Shown: positions 33,979 through 44,397 of the stretch, one piece after another
Numbering within the stretch: position 1 is the first letter of the stretch
Layout of the letters: each line of letters starts with the position of its first letter
Assembly (NCBI GenBank): GCA_032716605.1
Contig: CM064509.1
Location: 47,449,120-47,513,119 of the forward strand
Length of the DNA stretch: 64,000 nt
Reading direction: 5' to 3'
From: Paralithodes platypus
Taxonomy: Eukaryota > Arthropoda > Malacostraca > Decapoda > Lithodidae
The notes under the pieces: model-generated
What the model was told of the DNA's origin: nothing
Database searches by the model: none
What the model saw: the letters and a program-made list of their open reading frames with translations, nothing else
Made by a program: the position numbers and the translations under genes

Positions 33979-34930
33979 CAGGCCAAACATGGGTGGATAA
34001 TACATTATTAGTTAATGGTGTTAAATACAAATGTAAAGGGATGTAGATGATACTGGCAACACACCTATATATATGGCAATTTAGCACAGTTTAACATAAT
34101 AGTATTGATGTATTTGAGGTATAAAACACATGGAATCAAACCAAGAGCACAACAGCAAGGTATTCAATCACTTATTAACATTAATATATCATGGTGCATG
34201 TTTGGTTGGGGGTACTTACCTGAGACATCAACACCCAGGGTAGCAGCCTTCTCATCGTAGGCGCGGAGTTTCCTGCGGGCATCTTTGTAGGCCTTGCTAC
34301 GCTTCATGTACAACATTGGGGTGTCCTTCACCCACTCGGCCAGCATGTCCTCAGTCTCGTCGCCCTTGTCAGCTTCTTCTTCTTGATGGCGCCATAATGA
34401 ACAGGGTCCGCGCTGCCAGGGGTGTCAGGGGTATCATCATCACTGTCAGTGTCCTCTAGGCTACCTTGGCTACCTTGGGTGTCCTGACTGGTCGGAGTAT
34501 CCTGGGTGGGCTGAGTATCCTGGCTGCCGGCATCTTCAATGTCTCCGTCAAACAGGTCCATGTCCTCATGTCCACTGGGCTGGCTGTCCGGCACAATTTC
34601 TTCAGAGTCATCCAACTCTTGCGATGCAGCAGGCCTCCTGGCAAGGTGTGCGATGCGGGGTTGTTCGGGTGGTGTAGCCTTCGTGGGTGCGATGCGGGGT
34701 TGTTCGGGTGGTGTAGCCTTACTGGTTTTCTTCAACACACCAACACCACCCTTCCGAGACTTGGTGGCCGCCACCTTCTCCTTGGGCAAAGGCATGGTGC
34801 ATGGCAGGCAGGTAGGGCAGCGTGGTAAGGCAGGCAGCGTGGTAGGGCAGCGTGGGTCGATGTGCGGCACGGGTCGATGGGTCCTTGCTGGGGTCACTGT
34901 GGAGAGTGGAGTATGCAGCGTGGGCGGTCC

Positions 34931-34938
34931 TTTATATA
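34931..34938 (-). promoter_or_regulatory. TATA box of the Harbinger partner gene
   Basis: TATATAAA on the minus strand, 136 bases upstream of the chosen ATG, mirroring the transposase promoter at the other end. Confidence 0.65.
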
Positions 34939-35505
34939 GGGGGTGTATCACGCGGGGTGCCACCTACTCGCGCGGTGTTGCCAGCAGTCGCACACCGCTC
35001 GCGTAGACTCACGTTGCTTTCGCCGTTCCTCGCGTAGACTCACGTTGGTTTCGCCGTAACTCGCGTAGACTCGCATAGACCCGCGTTAATATCGCGTAAA
35101 CTCCTGTATACTCATGTTGGTTTCGCATTGACTCACCACACATATTGTGAAATTCAGACCACCACGTGGATACTCTCGTTTACGCGTGTTACACTCGCGT
35201 TACCCCGTGTTAACTCGCGTTAGGGGCGTGTTGACTCCTGTTTGCCTCCTGTTAAACTCGCCTTTGCCAATATTGGCACCCACATGGTTATTTGCATATA
35301 GTGTTGACTCATGTTGTACTCGTGTAGACTCACGTAGACTCCTGTAGACTCGCAATCATTTAATTTACAAATAGTACAACGCGAGTCTCCATGAGTGTCA
35401 CGCGAGTCTACATGAGTGTCACACGAGTCTACAGAAGTCTACGCGAGTCTACGCGAGTCTACGCGAGTCTATGCGGTTTGGCGTCCTACTCCCACTTGAC
35501 TCTCC

Positions 35506-35529
35506 AAATTTCATGCATGCATGAAATTT
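35506..35529. repeat. Perfect 24-bp palindrome in the Harbinger right end
   Basis: AAATTTCATGCATGCATGAA plus four more bases; the whole is self-complementary. The same core sits inside the related 1-kb element at 54937-55970. Confidence 0.9.
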
Positions 35530-35679
35530 TTGGCCGCGTTTGCGAGTGTACGCGGTGCAGCCTGAGTCAACGCGAGTCTGTGCGAGTGTCGGCAAATTTG
35601 GGATAGTCATTGGCGAGTGCAAGAATTTCATCACTCGCGTTGGCTTCGCGCTCCGACTCGCCAATGTGTGAACCTTGCA

Positions 35680-36936
35680 TTAGGGACCCCCAAGCTGTGC
35701 CACACCAATACATCATTAAGTATTATGACTGTATTCATACATCATTACAGACATTAATATAATACGATAAGTCTGTATTATTATGTACCGTAAGGTCATA
35801 ATATCAATGCTTACTATACTGTAAGAAACAAATATATTTAAACTATTGTCTAAATAGTGGATAGTTAATCCTTCCCACCTTCTTGTTTTCATTCGTTACC
35901 GAGTTCTGTAATATTTCATACGATTACCTAAAATAGGTAACACTTATAGGTTGTTTTAGTTTGCTTAACCCTTAATTAGAGGCTCACCACATAAGTCGAG
36001 TTAAATAAAGCTGGACTATGTGGCGGCGCTCGACATAACTCGAGTGGCAATTTCAGCACGTAATGTTGCTGAGAGAGAGAGACAAGTGGTGGCAGGAGAG
36101 TAGCGAGCGTATGACTGCTCCAGACCACCGCGGCGAACATACTGACACGAATCCCAGCTTCCTCCTCCCTCTCTCACTCGCTATATAAGGAATTGTATCG
36201 GGAAAGTGGCTAATTACATGCTTTTTGCACTCGCGTTGCACGGTTATTGCAAGAAAACTAGCCATCATAAAAGGATCGTTATGGTGTCATTCGAAAGCTC
36301 TGTTTATGCCCTTTCAGGGATATGTACTTGTTTTATGTTCTGGGTCTTATTTAGGCATGAAAATGATCACGTAAACAGCCCTATTTTGGCTAAAAACACC
36401 CCGCTGGGCGGTACATATAAATAAACCGCATAGGCCGCTCGTAAGGTGTTAAGATAGGTCAGGGGAGTTGCAGAACTTCTAGATTATTAACCGGCGACAA
36501 CAACGGCCCCTAAACAACCAAGCCATGATTACGCTGGCTCAAAGTCTACCCCGGCGACTACAACGCCCCTCGAAGTAGTAATCCAAACTCCACTCTCCAC
36601 CACCAAGCGAACTTGACATTTCATAACACATACAAACACGTCTCCACCACTCTCGTTATGTTAGGTAAGGGGAGTTGCAGAACTTGTAGACTACAAGTAG
36701 GGTATTGTAACATTGACCATACATTGTTCACATTATTAATTACCTTCACTACCCTAATTTCCTTCTCTACACACAATCACTGGGTGAATAAAATGTCTTG
36801 TGGGAAATTGTACTTACACAGGTTAATACTAGGCCTATTTATAATGTTTGACCAAGAAAAGTTAACTACCCGTATACTATATATTATACTTTCACGTGAG
36901 AAGTATTACAGGTTTATATGAATAATATATTTATTA
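35680..36936. other. Interior of element X right of the Harbinger insertion
   Basis: Starts with the continuation of the interrupted target (AGGGACCCCCAAGCTGTGCC). It is AT-rich and non-coding and includes a 488-bp TTAA element (listed separately). GGGGAGTTGCAGAACTT occurs twice, at about 36464 and 36668. Confidence 0.5.
35965..36452 (+). mobile_element. 488-bp TTAA-type miniature element, CGACTTATGTCG subfamily
   Basis: TTAA at 35965-35968 and 36449-36452, with CCCTTAATTAGAGGC and GGCCGCTCGTAAGGTG ends. It matches the copy at 6913-7400 most closely, in inverted orientation. Confidence 0.95.
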
Positions 36937-38536
36937 AAGGGTACTTCACACAGTCAGGAATGCGAGCTAGAATCACTAGGAGTAGCTGAAAATTTGGATT
37001 CCTGGGCCTATTCGCGGTGAAAAATCGATGACTCCTAGTGACTCTAGCGATATCCTAGTGATTCCTGTTAGACTCCCAGTGACAAATGACAAGTGACAAA
37101 TTTGGCAAATGAGTTTCAATGCGGATAAATGTAAAGTACTACATATCGGATACCTAAATGAGAAAGCAAACTATTCGATGAATGGCACTCAGCTTAAGAA
37201 TGTAAACAGAGAAACCGATCTGGGAGTAACAATATCGAGTAACCTAAAACCGAGTCAACAATGTTCAGAAGTTGTTAAGAAGGCAAACAAAATAATTGGC
37301 TTTATAGGCAGCTCATTTGAGCATAAATCCAAAGAAGTTATCCTAACCCTTTACAATTCCTTAGTCCGCCCTCTTCTGGAATACTGCGTTCAATCCTGGT
37401 GCCCTAATTACCAAAAAGATATAAACAAGCTAGAACGAGTTCAACGTAGAGTTACCAAAATGATACCTAGGCTAAAGAACAAACCATACGAAGAGCTTCT
37501 TAGAGAATTAAATCTATTTCCTTTAACCCAGCGCAGATTAAGAGGTGACTTAATTCAAGTGTTCAAAATCATCAAAGGCATGGACAATATGGACTGTAGT
37601 AAGTACTTCACTATCGACCAATCTAATTACACGCGGGGAAACGGTTGCAAAATTATTGGTAAATCTTTTAACTCACACGAATCTAAGAATTTCTTCTTCA
37701 ATAGTTGTCAACTTGTGGAATGGGCTTCCCCGAAACGTTATAGACTGCATCGCCGTTGATTCATTTAAACTCCGCCTAGACAAATATCTCGCATCAAACC
37801 CGCGACCGACTGCGTTTGTAAATGAATAACTTTATTTTATCCCCCCCTCAGTTACTAACCCATCTGTCCCCTACTAACTTCCTACTCCTGCCACGGACAT
37901 TAGTTCCAGGGCAGTAATTCCCTTTCCAATGTTCCCTTACCCACTCTAAACCACTGTTTGGACACTTGATCCTCAGTGTTTTGGAGGACAAGCAACCTAG
38001 AAGGGTCACTAGATCTGTTGTTGCTTGATTTCCTTTGTACTCCTTTGTACTCCAAACCACTCGCGGGCGATTGGCCCTGTCCGACAAAATGTTCACCGTT
38101 CTTAAAGTTCTCGCCACGAATCGGACCATTCCCAGTGACTCCCAGATGATTCCCAATGATCCCAGTGATTCCCCAGTGATTCCCAATGAGTCCTGGTGAT
38201 TTTTGGTGATTCGTATCTGATTCGCGGACAGGTTTTGGTTTCAGTTTCAGTTCTCACCAGAATCACCAGGACTCACTGGGAGTCACTGGGGAATCACTGG
38301 GAATCACTGGGAATGGTCCCATTCGCTGCGAGAACCTTAAACATGGTGAACATTTTGTCGGACAGGGCCAATCGGCCGGGACTGGTTTGGAGTCACTGGG
38401 AGTCTAACAGGAATCACTAGGATATCGCTAGGGTCACTAGGAGTCATCGATATTCACCGCGAATAGGCCCCGGAATCCGAATTTTCAGCTACTCCTAGTG
38501 ATTCTAGCTCGCATTCCTGACTGTGTGAAGTACCCT
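36937..38536. mobile_element. Long foldback element with element-X ends, one arm split by a CR1
   Basis: The first 147 bases (36937-37084) are repeated inverted at the right end (about 38390-38536), beginning AAGGGTACTTCACACAGTCA. After the CR1 insertion the left arm continues (38050-38160: CGATTGGCCCTGTCCGACAA), again matching the right arm in inverse (about 38300-38390). Without the CR1, it is a palindrome of about 640 bp with arms of about 260 bp. The loop carries many CCCAGTGATTC-type repeats. Its right end is also the best partner for the left end of element X at 9593. Confidence 0.8.
37085..38049 (+). pseudogene. CR1 LINE, 3' fragment (RT C-terminus and 3'UTR)
   Basis: The frame from about 37109 encodes the CR1 C-terminal region: FNADKCKVLHIGYLN, ETDLGVTISSNLKPSQQC, LVRPLLEYCVQSWCPNY, LERVQRRVTKMIP and RRLRGDLIQVFKI. 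All are strongly characteristic of CR1 elements, including vertebrate ones. The catalytic part is absent because of 5' truncation. A frameshift near 37690 disturbs the last about 40 codons. The 3'UTR ends in two TTTGTACTCC units and is shared with 236-431. The fragment sits in the left arm of a foldback element. Confidence 0.9.
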
Positions 38537-38539
38537 TTA

Positions 38540-39867
38540 GAAAGTCATTTGGGGAACTAGTGAAACGTCGACCCAAATTTCCTCAATTTTGGAGCCAAAT
38601 TCCGTGGGTAAAGCCCCGGCGGGTGGCTACAGTAATCGAGGATGGAACGGCAGGTGAAGAGGGAAGCGAAGAGAGTGATATCGAAGTAACAGAGGAAATT
38701 GAGACAGGTGAGGAAATCGCAATATGTCAAGATAGCCAGGATTTTTAATCCGCCCCCGTGAACAGTCCGCCAAGCTGGCGGTCTCTCGTGATGGGACAGG
38801 CAAGGGGCCTAATTTGGGTCCCCCCATTTGTCCTAAACTCACCATAAATGGGATCAAACCTAAACTCTTGATAGACACAGGCGCGGCGCATTCCTGTCTT
38901 TCTCTCTTCATTCCATAACAAAAGCAAAATTCCTTTTGGCCCCATTCAACCCTCCACCATAATTTTAATTGAAGCGAACGATGGCATAATTCCAAACAAT
39001 GGGGAAACTAAGCCACTCTATGTTTGCACTCCCATCCCTGATCATGTTAAATACCATTCTTTTATGGTATTTCCCTCCCAAGAAACCAAGTACGATAGGT
39101 ACTTGGGTTTCGACCTGTTGACTGCCTTAGATGCCAATATTAGTTGCGGTAACAGGACATTAACCTTCCACCCACCAGCTAAAAAAAAATAAAAAATAAA
39201 ATAAACCCAGTAACAAAGAACCCCACCTAACCTCCTAAGGCCACTCTAAAAGTAACCTTACCCAGGCCATCCGCACTATCAAGACCGCTCAGGCTGTTAC
39301 CTCAAAGGCTGTGACACTACCCCCTCACCATGAAAAATGGATTCCCATTCTACCTACTTTACCTGGTAACATCATCATTACCCCAAACCTTCAAAGTCCG
39401 TTTGACCACAATTGCTTAACCTCCCCAGCCATTATTCCTCATAAACTCAGCTGCATAAAAATAGCAAATATCTCTGATCAACCCCTTACCTTACTGAAAG
39501 GATTAGCTATCGGAGAGCTAGAAACCCACGATGAGGAATTAAACCTAGCTAATGACCAAGACCCCCACCCCCTTTATATTTCCCGACATACCTTCTCACT
39601 TCTCATTCCCAACAACAACTTGACTTACGCGACTTGATGACTTCTTTCTATGACAACTTCGCCACATCCAGCCGAGACGTCGGAAAAACTAACGTACTCC
39701 ACCCCCCCATCCATACGATAGGGCAACCAATTAGACAACCCATTCGTAGGAAAATACCCATCCAAAGACAGGAGGAAGACTCCCAAGTCAAGGAAATGTT
39801 AGACATGGGAGTAATCAAGGACTCCACCAGGGCTTACGGACCACTCCGCACCCCAGTCGGGTACTGA
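38540..39867 (+). pseudogene. gypsy-like gag end, protease and start of RT
   Basis: Continuation of the gag at 8917 after removal of the 29-kb insertion. The same frame reads on through KRRPKFPQFWSQIPWVK and an acidic stretch to a TAA at 38746. In another frame an aspartic protease core follows (PKLLIDTGAAHSCLS, about 38858-38900). Then comes an open piece (39311-39637) and the RT entry motif of Ty3/gypsy elements: HTIGQPIRQPIRRKIPI, then VKEMLDMGVIKDS. The element stops at about 39867, well before the RT catalytic site, so RNase H, integrase and the 3' LTR are missing. Four or more frame interruptions make it inactive. Confidence 0.75.
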
Positions 39868-40189
39868 ACACTACTAAATACAGAGGTCCTTTCTTATACG
39901 CTACCTGCCTTGCAGATTGGACCGCTCCGCAATAGTACGGAAGGGTAATAAATACAGCAAGCCTTTATTATATGCTACCTGCCTTGCAGATTGGAGCCTG
40001 GATACGTAATGCACGTAAATGCACATTAATTATATGCTTAGAGCCTTGTAATTCGTGATTGTATCTAACTTTGTGTGTAAGGGTGACGATTAAAATAAGG
40101 TATAAGAACATAAGGACATAAGCAAATGTGAGTGTGCAGAAAGCCGATTGGCACACACAAGGCAGATCCCTCTCACACCCAACCCTAAT
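39868..40189. other. Short direct repeat downstream of the gypsy fragment
   Basis: CTACCTGCCTTGCAGATTGGA occurs twice about 74 bases apart (near 39901 and 39975), embedded in similar CCTTT(C/A)TTATA(C/T)G sequence. No gene. Confidence 0.6.
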
Positions 40190-40850
40190 TATAAGGCCTA
40201 ATTATGGCCGAGCTTACTAACACCGTGAGGACCGACCTCACCAAAACGGTCAGAGGTCAGAAAACGGGGTCTGCAGAGCGCCCATTGGCCCACACCCGAC
40301 AGCAGATCCCCTTCACACCCAACCCATCTCGTCTATATGCCTATCTAAGTTCATCTTAAAACTATATCGTTCTTGATCCCACTATAGCACTTGGTAGCCT
40401 ATTCAACCTATCTACAACTCTGTTACCATGTCCCCTTTATTAATCCCACTAACCCACTTGAACACCTCTATCATATTCCCTCGAACTCTGCGTCTCTCTA
40501 ACGAATGTAAGCCTAATTTGTTCAACCTTTCTTCATATGGGAGATGTCTAATATTATGGATATTTTTGTTTCCATTTTACGTTGTACTCTCTATAAGGAG
40601 TATATGTCCATTATGTAATAAGGACACCAACATTGAACAGCATAATCCATATGGGGTCTCACTAATGACAAGTAAAGTTTTAAGATAACATCTGAAGTTC
40701 TGTTACTCACACTCCTAGAGATGAACCCGAAAATCCTGTTTGCCTTGTTACGAACGCTTATACACTGTTTTCTAGGTTAAAACTCATTGCTAACAAACAC
40801 ACCTAGATCTTTCTCAAAGTCTGAGTTTTCTAATTCAGGTATGTCAGTTA
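40190..40850 (-). pseudogene. CR1-like LINE fragment (RT C-terminus)
   Basis: Minus-strand translation, with frame changes, gives the same C-terminal CR1 landmarks as at 37.1 kb but from a different lineage: KDLGVFVSNEF, NKANRIFGFISRSVSN, PHMDYAVQCWCPYY and LPYEERLNKLGLHSLERRRV followed by RGNMIEVFKW. Stops and indels are frequent, indicating an old copy. It is truncated on the N-terminal side within the thumb region. Confidence 0.75.
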
Positions 40851-41828
40851 TTTAGCAAAATAACCTAGAGTAAATAATTTGTCTAGCCTATTTTGATCAG
40901 ACTCATATAGTCTAATTAAGGATATCCACATCTTATCATCATTTACAAACTACCTTTCTTCAGATGATGAGGACACAGTACGTAATTAAGCTACGGTATG
41001 TAGCCTACAGAGCTATGTTAAAATAGCACACTTAATTGAAACTACTTATCACATTTAAACTATAGCTTATATTTATCAAACGTATTTTATAATTATCTAG
41101 CTTATACGAAATTACTATACTAATCAACAACGCATTTGGCTAAAGAATCTTCACGGTAGCTGAGTAATCAAAATGAAGACATGTAATTTACCTTCAGCTG
41201 AAATACAACAGACTATAGTTATACAATTTACGGTCTCGGTGTTGTATTCTGAAGGTAGACCACAGCTAAACATATTACGTAATATTTAATAGGCTTACTG
41301 TTTTCGGTAGCGGTATTGTACGGTCTTCTAGTGTATATTTTATGTTTATTTGTTTACAGTGTAGGTGTACCGGTGATTTATATTGTTAATGTCAACAATA
41401 ATCAAGTGTCATCATAGCGTTTCATCTAACTAAAGTATATTTCTAAGTATCTATGTAGAAGAGAGGCAGAGAATCAACAGTTGATAAAGCTGAGTTCGAA
41501 TTTAATTTCAACTTGTAAGACAACGTAAATAATAGTAATTGGATGAATACTTATACAGTAGTATGCTTAAGTGAACTGGAAACATTAATACAGTAGCCGA
41601 TGAAAAGGTTTGAGTATTCCATAATTACGAAGAAAATCGAAACATTAGAGGGTTCGCTTAAAACTGTTAGTGTGTGAATTGCTCTGCGATTAAGCCATTA
41701 TTACCGATTATATTATTGTAAGGATGGTGAACACGTACTTCCCAGTGGTGTAAATATTTAGAATAAAACCTGATCTGTAGTTTACTTGTTCAGAGGTGGG
41801 TAATAGAAGTTGATCAACTTAACCTTTT
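40851..41828. other. No gene recognised
   Basis: AT-rich single-copy-looking sequence; no coding frame, domain or repeat recognised. Confidence 0.45.
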
Positions 41829-41890
41829 CATCATTATTATTATTATTATTATTATTATTAGGGGTTCGTCCCCTACGGGGAACCCCTATT
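41829..41890 (-). repeat. (ATT)n tract and GC-rich hairpin, probable retroelement 3' end
   Basis: About ten ATT units (41831-41861) are followed by GGGGTTCGTCCCCTACGGGG, which folds as a short hairpin and ends AACCCC. Read on the minus strand this is a hairpin followed by (TAA)n, the layout of LINE or SINE 3' ends. The body to the right (41890-42250) was not identified. Confidence 0.5.
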
Positions 41891-42768
41891 GTAATCATTA
41901 AACCTGGAATTTCATCCAAATGTTTCTTACGCGCCGGTTTCGACGCAATAACTCCAGAACCGCTTTTTGGATCGGGATCAAACTTTCACAAGAGGTGCCT
42001 TTTTGTATTGGGCAACTTTTGATATGCTAAACATCCGGCATGGTGGCCAAACAGGTCCGTGGCAGCCGATTTCCCGAAAAACTTGACGCCTAAATACCGT
42101 CTCTCCCACTCACAGGAAACGACTGGGCTTTGGCATACGCACTCCCCTACTAATGCTCCGCAAATTTTATAGAGAAGGTTTTGCTTTTGCACGTGGGTTT
42201 TTTCCGGCAATCTTGAAAAAACCTCGAATTCCACTTAAAATTCCACATCTTGAAAACTACGCCGATGATCAGAGCCATGCTTGCGTAGTTGGGTGAGGCT
42301 CGCAATTCCGAACGTTTTGATACCAAAAAAATATAAATGGGTGGAATAGTTTGGCTGCAGCATTGAAAACTGTCTATTCTTAAATTACTTTAAAACCGAA
42401 TTCGCTACCACACACAAAGTTTACCGTCTACAGTCTATAGGCTTCCACGCATCCCCCAGTTTTGCTTAATAACATAATCTCTTTATTATTCAGTCCTAAC
42501 TTTTGTTTTTTTATTGAACTCTCTCAAAACCGTTCGAGTCCCTACGAATTCCAGCAATTATTTAGCCAACCTACCTATACATACCTACCCTACCAAATAA
42601 TAATGATAAATTCAAATTTATTTTTGGTAAATGACAGAGTATTGGCTAAGGTTTTTAACAATTCCTCCCTTTGCCAAATGCTTAGTTTAATAACAATGAT
42701 ATGGACCTTTAAAGTTTTGGCAATTGCCCGTGTGACTCCTATTTTAACCCTCCTAAAGTGTTACCACG
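41891..42768. other. No gene recognised
   Basis: Possibly the body of the retroelement whose tail is at 41829; otherwise AT-rich with no domain seen. Confidence 0.4.
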
Positions 42769-43304
42769 AAATACCGCTAGATCCTTTCTCAAAAGTCGCT
42801 AGCATGTTGCTACATAGCCAAACAATGTTAGGATAATGCTGCAATTTCTAAAAAGTTTTGGTTTGTTTGTTTTGCAAATTTTACAATGTAGTATGACTAG
42901 AATGTGTGAAATTTTCAAATTATCCCTAGTAAATGTCTCTAGATATAAAAGAAATGGCTGCTAGATTGAAGTAAATAGCTCTACATTTAGCGGTAATATG
43001 TAGCTATACAACTGGCACCACTGCAACCACCACCCAGTATGTCTCCACAAAATACCGCTAGATCCTTTCTCAAAAGTCGCTAGCATGTTGCTACATAGTC
43101 AAACAATGTTAGAATAATGCTGCAATTTCTAAAGAGTTTTGGTTTGTTTGTTTTGCAAATTTTACAATGTAATATGACTAGAATGTCTGACATTTTTAAA
43201 TTATCCCTAGTAAATCTCTCTAGATATGAAAAAATGGCTGCTAAATTGAAGTAAATAGCTCTACATCTAGCGGTAATATCTAGCGATACAACTGGCAACA
43301 CTGC
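42769..43304. repeat. 281-bp tandem duplication
   Basis: The block starting AAATACCGCTAGATCCTTTC is repeated with the same order 281 bases later, differing by scattered substitutions. Within each copy the motif TAGCGGTAATAT(G/C)TAGC is near the right end. Non-coding. Confidence 0.9.
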
Positions 43305-44397
43305 CTAGCCATTCCCTCCTATCTTCTACCTCCCTCATATGTATCAACAACCACTCTAGTGAACTTTCGGTATTTAGTTTATTCAGCTTAATACTATTTA
43401 TCCACAAAATAGAAACCTATCACGATTGTTGTCTAATACAACCATAGATAATGCTATTACATATTATTTGAACATGAGGTCGAATTTAGCAGTTGTGTTT
43501 ACCTTGAACAGTAATTGACAGTCTGTGACAGAACCGAAAGCTTCTCTTGCCGTGTAGTACTCAAAGAAAGCAGGGGTAATTAAGCCAAGTCAGAGATGCA
43601 GAGGTAACTTTCACAATGCATTATAACCCTAGACAGACATCAATATACCACTAAATCAGACAAATATCACAACAAAAGAGATAGGAAAATATTATATTAA
43701 TGTCCTAGGTATTTGAAATTATGCAAATGAGTAAAATCCATTATGATATAATGATAATGGGATTGATTAGTAGCTGGCAACAGTGTTGCACAAAATTTTC
43801 TGAACGTATGCGAACTTCGGAGTATTTATCCCATTAATATACACATCTATCACTATTTAAATTTAATACAACCATACACAGTGCTATTACATATTATTTG
43901 AACATAATATAGGATGGTCTTTCCTTTAAACCATTTTCTATATCTATTCACGAAAAATATAGGCCTAGCCTAGGCAGCGCTACCGGTAGGTACTAATTTA
44001 TCAGTTCGAATTTTGATTGAGAGTGGGATTAGGCCTAGGCCTAGCCTAGGGCTTAACATGGGATACTGTTTGGGGTTAGGGAATAGACTGAGGCTGCTTT
44101 AGGCCTAATTAGGTAAAATTAGTCAAATCGAGACAATTGCATAGCCTAGGCCTAGGCTATTAAGCAAATTTTTTAGCAATCTACAATAGGCCTAGTCTAT
44201 TCGCTGTAAGTAGGCAAGAAATCATGACCTAGGCTATAACCTCTGTAACTAAAAAACAACTAGCCTAGGCCTAGAGTGATCAAGCTAATATGTCTACCAT
44301 TTGGGAAGAGTCAGTCAAGGAATAGCCTAGATGTGGAATTTTGCAGCCAATTTGCTCTAGCCCTATTTGATATACATAGGTTAGAGGTCATTGTTGA
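43305..44397. other. No gene; start of the GCCTAGGC-rich zone
   Basis: AT-rich, then from about 43970 many overlapping TAGGCCTAGGC words. Confidence 0.5.

Larger units (their letters stand above)
30123..34795 (-). pseudogene. Harbinger partner protein with MADF-type DNA-binding domain, four exons, one frameshift
   Basis: In Harbinger transposons a Myb/SANT or MADF protein binds DNA and helps the transposase enter the nucleus. Exons on the minus strand: 34795-34220, 32839-32649, 31589-31416, 30695-30123, all with GT/AG ends and compatible phases. Exon 1 (ATG giving MPLPKEKVAATK) has Lys-rich, proline and acidic parts, then the MADF start (AEWVKDTPMLYMKRSKAYKD). Exon 2 continues it (WVRNMRSRSSKLSDIKSG). 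Exon 3 is acidic with a basic SSQKKRRKSAD. Exon 4 has a helical segment (KYAQFVGYLEQQLERL) and Pro/Gln-rich repeats (TTPPGPPQLH). One base change in an AAG run at about 34370 shifts the frame in exon 1. The introns hold four TTAA elements. Confidence 0.8.
27305..35679. mobile_element. PIF/Harbinger transposon, two genes in opposite orientation
   Basis: Terminal inverted repeats of about 45 bp start TGCAAGGTTCACACATTGGC on both sides with only a few mismatches. The left flank is TAA and the right flank TTA, close to the TWA duplication of this superfamily. The related unit at 9593-10006 preserves the uninterrupted target (CTATATAAGGGACCC). Inside are a transposase on the plus strand and a MADF-type partner gene on the minus strand, converging toward 29.4-30.1 kb, each with a TATA box just inside its end. 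Both subterminal regions (27340-27690, 34960-35640) are packed with GAGTnnACACGAGT-like short repeats, probable transposase binding sites. Confidence 0.92.
9593..38536. mobile_element. Outer Harbinger-like element 'X' with nested insertions
   Basis: The left end is AGGGTACTTCACACAGTCAG and the right end is its inverted complement. The inverted match continues for about 47 bases. TTA occurs immediately outside both ends (9590-9592, 38537-38539), which is the 3-bp TWA duplication typical of PIF/Harbinger. Rejoining the flanks keeps the gypsy gag frame open. Behind the left end are many copies of a GAATCACTGGGAGT-like motif and a TATA box (TATATAA, 9967-9973). This left unit (9593-10006) is repeated at 10010-10018 plus 26916-27301, and the second copy was hit by BEL and by the Harbinger element. 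No transposase of its own is visible. Pairing of the ends is complicated by an internal third end at 36937. Confidence 0.6.
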
